Positions 59,847 to 64,000 of a stretch of 64,000 bases of DNA are shown piece after piece. Where the stretch lies: positions 1-64,000 of the forward strand of contig NZ_CAJPNR010000006.1 of NCBI RefSeq assembly GCF_905372115.1, given 5' to 3'. The translations under genes were made by a program, and so were the position numbers. The notes below the pieces were generated by a model. That model was not told the DNA's origin and did no database searches. It saw only the letters and a program-made list of their open reading frames with translations. The stretch is from an uncultured Streptococcus sp. (GTDB lineage Bacteria; Bacillota; Bacilli; Lactobacillales; Streptococcaceae). The number at the start of each line of letters is the position of its first letter. Position 1 is the stretch's first letter.

Positions 59847-60848
59847 ATGGCTACTATCAAAGATATCGCCCAGACAGCTGGTGTTTCTCCCGCAACTGTT
59901 TCGCGGGTTTTGAACTATGACAAGTCCATGTCTGTCAGCGATGAGACGCGTAAGAAAATTTTCGATATAGCTGAACAGCTCAACTACAAAAAAAGCAAAA
60001 GGCAGAAAAAGACTTCACCTCAAACCCATCGCATTGCCATCGTTGAATGGTACACAGAGCTGGAAGAGCTGGATGATCTTTACTACTACTCCATCCGCCT
60101 AGGCATCGAAAAGAAAGCTCAGGAACTGGGCTATGATATCGTACGGATTTTCAACAACGACTCTCTGAGCCAGCTAGAACAAATTGACGGCATCATTGCC
60201 ATTGGAAAATTCAGCAGCAAGCAAGTCAAGGAGCTGGAGCAATACAGTCCTGCCCTGGTTTTCGTGGATAGCGATACGCTCGACCAAGGCCACAGCTGTG
60301 TAACAACGGACTTTGAGCATGCCGTTACTCATGTTCTCGACCATTTTCTTGAGCAAGGCATTCGAGAAATCGGTATGATTGCTGGACGCGAAGAAACTAC
60401 AGACGGAACGACAAGTCTTGACGATCCGCGCTTGGCCTGCTTCTGCCGTTACCTTAGTGACAATGGTCTTTATCAGCCGGCCTATGTCAAGATAGGAAAG
60501 TTCTCCTCAGAGTCTGGCTACCAACTAATGAAAGACCTCATCAACCAGCAAAAAGAGCAGATGCCCAAAGCACTCTTCATAGCCAGTGATGCTCTGGCAA
60601 TTGGTGCCCTCCGTGCTCTTCAGGAAGCGGGAATAGCTGTTCCCCAAGATGTCCAGATTATTTCCTTTAATGATACCTCCATTGCCAAATATGTCTATCC
60701 GCCTCTCAGTACTGTGACAGTCTTTACAGAGGAAATGGGCAAGCAAACTCTGCAGATGCTGGACCAGATGATTAAAACTGACGAAAGCCCCATCCCTTAC
60801 ATGATTAAGCTCTCTACCAAGCTGACACTAAGAGAAAGCAGCCTTTAA
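59847..60848 (+). CDS. galR: LacI-family repressor, GalR type
   Basis: 333 residues. The N-terminal helix-turn-helix (MATIKDIAQTAGVSPATVSRVLNYD, residues 1-25) and hinge are followed by a periplasmic-binding-like sugar domain with the LRALQEAGIAVPQDVQIISFNDT segment. It matches streptococcal GalR, which represses the Leloir genes until galactose is present. Its promoter and the galK promoter share TTTTACTAA-type elements, supporting the assignment. In related species galR is next to galK. Here the msm operon separates them. Confidence 0.85.
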   Translation: MATIKDIAQTAGVSPATVSRVLNYDKSMSVSDETRKKIFDIAEQLNYKKSKRQKKTSPQTHRIAIVEWYTELEELDDLYYYSIRLGIEKKAQELGYDIVRIFNNDSLSQLEQIDGIIAIGKFSSKQVKELEQYSPALVFVDSDTLDQGHSCVTTDFEHAVTHVLDHFLEQGIREIGMIAGREETTDGTTSLDDPRLACFCRYLSDNGLYQPAYVKIGKFSSESGYQLMKDLINQQKEQMPKALFIASDALAIGALRALQEAGIAVPQDVQIISFNDTSIAKYVYPPLSTVTVFTEEMGKQTLQMLDQMIKTDESPIPYMIKLSTKLTLRESSL

Positions 60849-60864
60849 GCTAGAAAGACCTCCC

Positions 60865-61800
60865 ATGAAAACCTACGAAAAACTCTTTGACATCCTCAGC
60901 CGAGCTGACGACTATGTCAACGGCGAAAAAATAGCCCAAGAATTGGGCATTTCACGAACTTCCATTTGGAAGGCCATTCAAAAATTGGAGAAAGAAGGAA
61001 TCCAAATCGAGTCAGTCAAAAACCGCGGCTATCGATTGACAGCCGGTGATCTACTGATTCCTGATTGGATTGAGGAACATTCTCCTGTTCAGGTCTCCTT
61101 TAATCCTGACTGCCAGTCCACTCAGATGGATGCCAAGGCTGGCATGGAGGCCGGACGCCCTGCCAACACTCTCTATCTGGCCGCTGCCCAGTCTGCTGGC
61201 CGTGGCCGGTTTGGACGCAGCTTCTTCTGCCCCAGTCAAGGCGGCTTTTACATGTCTCTCCACCTCAAGCCCAACCTCCCCTTCGACCAGCTCCCCTCCT
61301 ATACTATCTTGACCGCGGGAGCTATCTACAAGGCAGTGAAAAATCTAACCCTCATGGAGATTGATATCAAGTGGGTTAATGACATTTACTATCGAAACAA
61401 AAAAATTTCCGGCATCTTGACCGAGGCTACAACTTCTATCGAGACGGGTCTCGTCACCGATGTCATCATCGGTGTTGGCTTTAATTTTTTCATAACAGAC
61501 TTTCCAGCCGACATCAAAGAAAAAGCTGGCTCCCTCTTTGAAGAGAAACCAGCCATTAGTCGCAATGAGCTCATTGCCGAGATTTGGAAATGCTTCTACG
61601 AAAGTGACCCAGAAGAGCTCATCTATCTCTACAAGCAGCGCTCCTTAGTGCTAGGACGGCAAGTGACCTTTAGCCAAAAAGGCGCAAACTACCAAGGTTT
61701 GGCCAAGGATATCTCAGACAGCGGGCAACTTTTGGTCCAGCTGACAGATGGTCAGGAAATCTGGCTCAACAGCGGCGAAGTCTCGCTGACCAGTTGGTAA
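60865..61800 (+). CDS. birA: Bifunctional biotin protein ligase/repressor
   Basis: 311 residues. The N-terminal winged helix (about 1-65, NGEKIAQELGISRTSIWKAIQKL) gives DNA binding. The central catalytic domain carries the biotinyl-adenylate loop GRGRFGRSF (about 112-120) and the KWVNDIYYRNKKISGIL motif, with a small C-terminal SH3-like domain. It attaches biotin to carboxyl-carrier proteins such as AccB and can repress biotin genes. It starts 16 bases after galR with a poor ribosome site, so it may depend on translation of galR. Confidence 0.93.
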   Translation: MKTYEKLFDILSRADDYVNGEKIAQELGISRTSIWKAIQKLEKEGIQIESVKNRGYRLTAGDLLIPDWIEEHSPVQVSFNPDCQSTQMDAKAGMEAGRPANTLYLAAAQSAGRGRFGRSFFCPSQGGFYMSLHLKPNLPFDQLPSYTILTAGAIYKAVKNLTLMEIDIKWVNDIYYRNKKISGILTEATTSIETGLVTDVIIGVGFNFFITDFPADIKEKAGSLFEEKPAISRNELIAEIWKCFYESDPEELIYLYKQRSLVLGRQVTFSQKGANYQGLAKDISDSGQLLVQLTDGQEIWLNSGEVSLTSW

Positions 61801-61816
61801 TCAAAAATTTCATTTC

Positions 61817-61848
61817 AAAAGGACTGAGTCATAAGACTCAGTCCTTTT
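61817..61848. terminator. Bidirectional terminator after birA
   Basis: A 14-bp perfect stem (AAAAGGACTGAGTC with GACTCAGTCCTTTT) with loop ATAA and a T run. It also abuts the end of the minus-strand DUF3272 gene. Confidence 0.92.
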
Positions 61849-61852
61849 TTCA

Positions 61853-62044
61853 TTATTTCGGTCCTAAATGTTTATCGATTTCATCCACAATCCGCCCCAT
61901 GACATAGGAAATCTGCAGATTGCGCAGCACCAAAACAGCCCAGAAAGCGGCCATAAAATAGCGCCCCGTCATGATGGATTCATTGAAAAAATAGGTTTCT
62001 AAGGCTGTGAAAACAGCCATCACAATAAATTGTCGTCTGTTCAT
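61853..62044 (-). CDS. DUF3272-type small membrane protein
   Basis: 63 residues with two hydrophobic stretches (about 5-20 and 26-42) and a charged C-terminal tail (MGRIVDEIDKHLGPK). It matches a short uncharacterised family found next to dnaX in streptococci (DUF3272). There is no known function. It lies 37 bases downstream of dnaX on the same strand and ends at the shared terminator, so it is probably co-transcribed. Its conserved position is the main reason to accept so small a frame. Confidence 0.75.
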   Translation of the reverse strand: MNRRQFIVMAVFTALETYFFNESIMTGRYFMAAFWAVLVLRNLQISYVMGRIVDEIDKHLGPK

Positions 62045-62081
62045 AGTTTTATTATAACACGAAAGCCTAGAAAAATCTTTT

Positions 62082-63752
62082 TTAATCCTCTTGAATGGTA
62101 ATTTTTTCTGCTAAAAAGTCAAATCCCTCTGGAATCAAGCTTTCCTCTTCCTTCTCTTCAACCTCTGCCTTGCCATTGCGGCTGCGAGCTGAAAAGTCCG
62201 CCCGAATCTTGGTCCACTCTTCTAAGGAAATGGCCAAAATCTCTGGTGAAAATCCAGCTGCATTGCTGAGGATATTACCAAACATGGTATTGAGATTGTC
62301 CCGCTTCATGGTCTGCTCAGCGTTGAAATTAGACTCAAAAGCTAAGATAGCGTGGCTTTCGTTGGCCGCCACCGGCTGCGATCCTGCCAGCAAGGCCCTA
62401 TCAGCTCCAGCCAGACTTTCGATAATCTCACCCCAGGCATTCTGCAGCTTAGTCAGATTACTGCGAGCTAGGCTTGGATTCTCAACAGCCTCTTCTAGGA
62501 TGGCATTGACCTTATTGCGGTCTGCTCGGTAGCCCTTAGATTTCTGCGGCCGAATATCCGAAGTTTTGACAGCTGCTGTAGGTTTTCCATTACCATTAGC
62601 CAGATGCTGCTTAAGACTATCAATCTCTTGTCTCAGACCCTTGAGCTCATCAGCTAGATTATCCGGAATCGCTGCCGCTACTGGAAGACTGCTAGTCTCT
62701 GCCAGTCGAATGGTCATCATTTCTGTATAAATCTTGGGCTGGAGGCTGTTCTTGATATCTGCCAAACTCTTGGTCGCCATATCTATCATGGCAAAGAGAG
62801 TGTCCTGCGGTGTCTTGAGATTTTCCAGAAAGAGCTCGCTAACATGATGATTTTCCCCGCCAGTTTTAACAATGATCAGGTCACGCAGATATTGCAGGAG
62901 GTCCGTCACAAAACGGGCCATATTTTTGCCACTATCAAAAATCAGATTGAGATTATCCAAGGCTGCTACTGCATCATGAGCAATCAAGGCTGCTACATAG
63001 GCATCCAAGGCTCCTAAGCTGATAGAGCCAGTGATTTCTTCAGCAATATCAGTAGTCAAACGATTTTCCTGAGTTAAGCTAAGAGCCTGATCGAGGATAG
63101 ATAGGGCATCCCGCATACCGCCCTCAGCTCGACGGGCAATAATCTGCACACCTTCCTTCTCAAAGTCAATCCCTTCCTGCTCCAAAATCCACTCAATATG
63201 GCTAATAATGTCCTGTGTCTTGATAGACTTAAACTCAAAACGCTGGACACGGGAAAGAATAGTCGCTGGAATCTTATGCAACTCTGTCGTCGCTAGGATA
63301 AAGACTACATTTTCTGTCGGCTCTTCCAAGGTCTTGAGCAAGGCGTTAAAAGCCCCTGTCGAGAGCATATGCACCTCGTCAATGATATAGACCTTGTGCT
63401 TGGCAAGACTAGGTGCATAGGTAGACTTGTCCCGAATGTCACGAATCTCATCTACACCATTATTAGAAGCCGCGTCGATTTCGATGACGTCTTCAAGGCT
63501 CCCCTCAGTGATAGCCTGACAGATATAGCACTCATTGCAAGGCTCACCTTCCTTTTGATTCGGACAGTTCATAGCCTTAGCAAAAATCTTGGCAACACTG
63601 GTTTTCCCTGTTCCACGTGGGCCAGAAAAGAGATAGGCATGACTGATTTTCCCTTGCTCCACAGCCTGCCGCAGAGTGGTAGCTACTACCTGCTGCCCCA
63701 CCAGCTGCCCAAAGGTCTGACTGCGGTACTTTCTATATAAAGCTTGATACAT
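62082..63752 (-). CDS. dnaX: DNA polymerase III subunit gamma/tau
   Basis: 556 residues. The AAA+ clamp-loader core has Walker A GPRGTGKTS (about 44-52), a zinc module with four Cys (CPNQKEGEPCNECYIC), Walker B IIDEVHML and sensor 1 ATTELHKIPATILSR. The C-terminal third is the variable tau region. It loads the sliding clamp and holds the replicase together. The start ATG overlaps the stop of the upstream GAF-domain gene as TAATG, so the two are coupled. I saw no clear A-rich slippery site for programmed frameshifting. Confidence 0.96.
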   Translation of the reverse strand: MYQALYRKYRSQTFGQLVGQQVVATTLRQAVEQGKISHAYLFSGPRGTGKTSVAKIFAKAMNCPNQKEGEPCNECYICQAITEGSLEDVIEIDAASNNGVDEIRDIRDKSTYAPSLAKHKVYIIDEVHMLSTGAFNALLKTLEEPTENVVFILATTELHKIPATILSRVQRFEFKSIKTQDIISHIEWILEQEGIDFEKEGVQIIARRAEGGMRDALSILDQALSLTQENRLTTDIAEEITGSISLGALDAYVAALIAHDAVAALDNLNLIFDSGKNMARFVTDLLQYLRDLIIVKTGGENHHVSELFLENLKTPQDTLFAMIDMATKSLADIKNSLQPKIYTEMMTIRLAETSSLPVAAAIPDNLADELKGLRQEIDSLKQHLANGNGKPTAAVKTSDIRPQKSKGYRADRNKVNAILEEAVENPSLARSNLTKLQNAWGEIIESLAGADRALLAGSQPVAANESHAILAFESNFNAEQTMKRDNLNTMFGNILSNAAGFSPEILAISLEEWTKIRADFSARSRNGKAEVEEKEEESLIPEGFDFLAEKITIQED

Positions 63753-64000
63753 TAGGCTTTTTCTCCAAACATTTCAAAATTCCAAGTCGTTTTTTCAAGC
63801 AAAATCTGGACAAACTTTTCCAGATATTCCTGATCTACCTTATCATAATCACCAGTCAAAGCCGAGTCCAAATCCAGCACTCCAAGAAGGCGGCCGTCTT
63901 TTACCATGGGCACCACAATTTCGCTCTTAGCCCGGCTATCACAGGAGATATAATTGGCATGCTGGGTCACATCATCTACGATAATCGTCTCTTCTTTCTC
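63752..64000 (-). CDS. GAF-domain protein, probable free methionine-R-sulfoxide reductase (3' part)
   Basis: 83 codons are visible, and the 5' part is outside the window. The segment EETIIVDDVTQHANYISCDSRAKSEIVVPMVKDGRLLGVLDLDS, given here by its outline, fits the C-terminal half of fRMsr enzymes. The Cys in YISCDS is at the position of the catalytic Cys, and the VLDLDS strand is typical. These enzymes reduce free methionine sulfoxide in the cytoplasm. Other expected Cys residues lie upstream of the window, so the call depends on family resemblance. Confidence 0.75.
   Translation of the reverse strand, partial: EKEETIIVDDVTQHANYISCDSRAKSEIVVPMVKDGRLLGVLDLDSALTGDYDKVDQEYLEKFVQILLEKTTWNFEMFGEKA

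Overview
The window looks like a chromosome segment of an oral viridans streptococcus, probably of the sanguinis/gordonii type, although I cannot fix the species. The evidence is a low-GC Gram-positive style (strong AGGAGG ribosome sites, rho-independent terminators, LPXTG sorting signals, a YSIRK-type signal peptide). It also includes the streptococcal gene order methyltransferase-pdp-deoC-cdd-nucleoside ABC transporter next to coaA and rpsT, an msm sugar operon, type 2 galT, and birA/DUF3272/dnaX. No tRNA, rRNA, CRISPR array, prophage or complete insertion sequence was found.

Layout. 0.1-1.1 kb: a membrane-anchored polysaccharide deacetylase. 1.2-8.9 kb (minus): a nucleoside salvage operon that imports nucleosides, deaminates cytidine, phosphorolyses pyrimidine nucleosides and cleaves deoxyribose-phosphate. 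9.0-15.8 kb: coaA, rpsT, a P-loop kinase gene broken by a 103-bp MITE-like repeat, a TetR regulator divergent from a DegV lipid-binding protein, an XRE-S24 regulator and a two-gene ABC exporter. 16-37 kb: a surface-protein region with a wall-anchored Xaa-Pro dipeptidyl-peptidase, an alpha-amylase with a MalR-like operator, a repeat-rich LPXTG protein paired with a glycosyltransferase, an M42 aminopeptidase, a membrane-protein gene split by one in-frame amber codon, an LPXTG adhesin with pilin-type and SHIRT domains, and a 2586-residue M26 zinc metalloprotease.

37.4-46.4 kb (minus): the most unusual region, a tightly coupled seven-gene cluster. In transcription order it encodes a CarS-like CTP transferase, a dikinase-like phosphotransferase, a CDP-alcohol phosphatidyltransferase (phosphatidylserine synthase type), a phosphatidylserine decarboxylase, a UbiA prenyltransferase, a second dikinase-like phosphotransferase and a GNAT-like protein. 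The CarS, UbiA, PssA and Psd families are those that build archaetidylethanolamine in archaea, and streptococci are not generally known to make phosphatidylserine or phosphatidylethanolamine. I infer a dedicated pathway for an aminophospholipid or prenyl-linked lipid.

46.7-60.8 kb: sugar use. The Leloir genes galK-galT-galE (with a highly structured repeat between galK and galT) and the msm raffinose/melibiose operon (aga-msmEFG-gtfA-msmK) are read on the minus strand. msmR and a GalR-type repressor are read on the plus strand. CcpA-type cre sites and GalR-like half sites mark the promoters. Alpha-galactosidase releases galactose and sucrose, sucrose phosphorylase splits the sucrose, and the gal enzymes process galactose. 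60.9-64 kb: birA, a DUF3272 protein, dnaX, and the 3' part of a GAF-domain protein that runs off the window.
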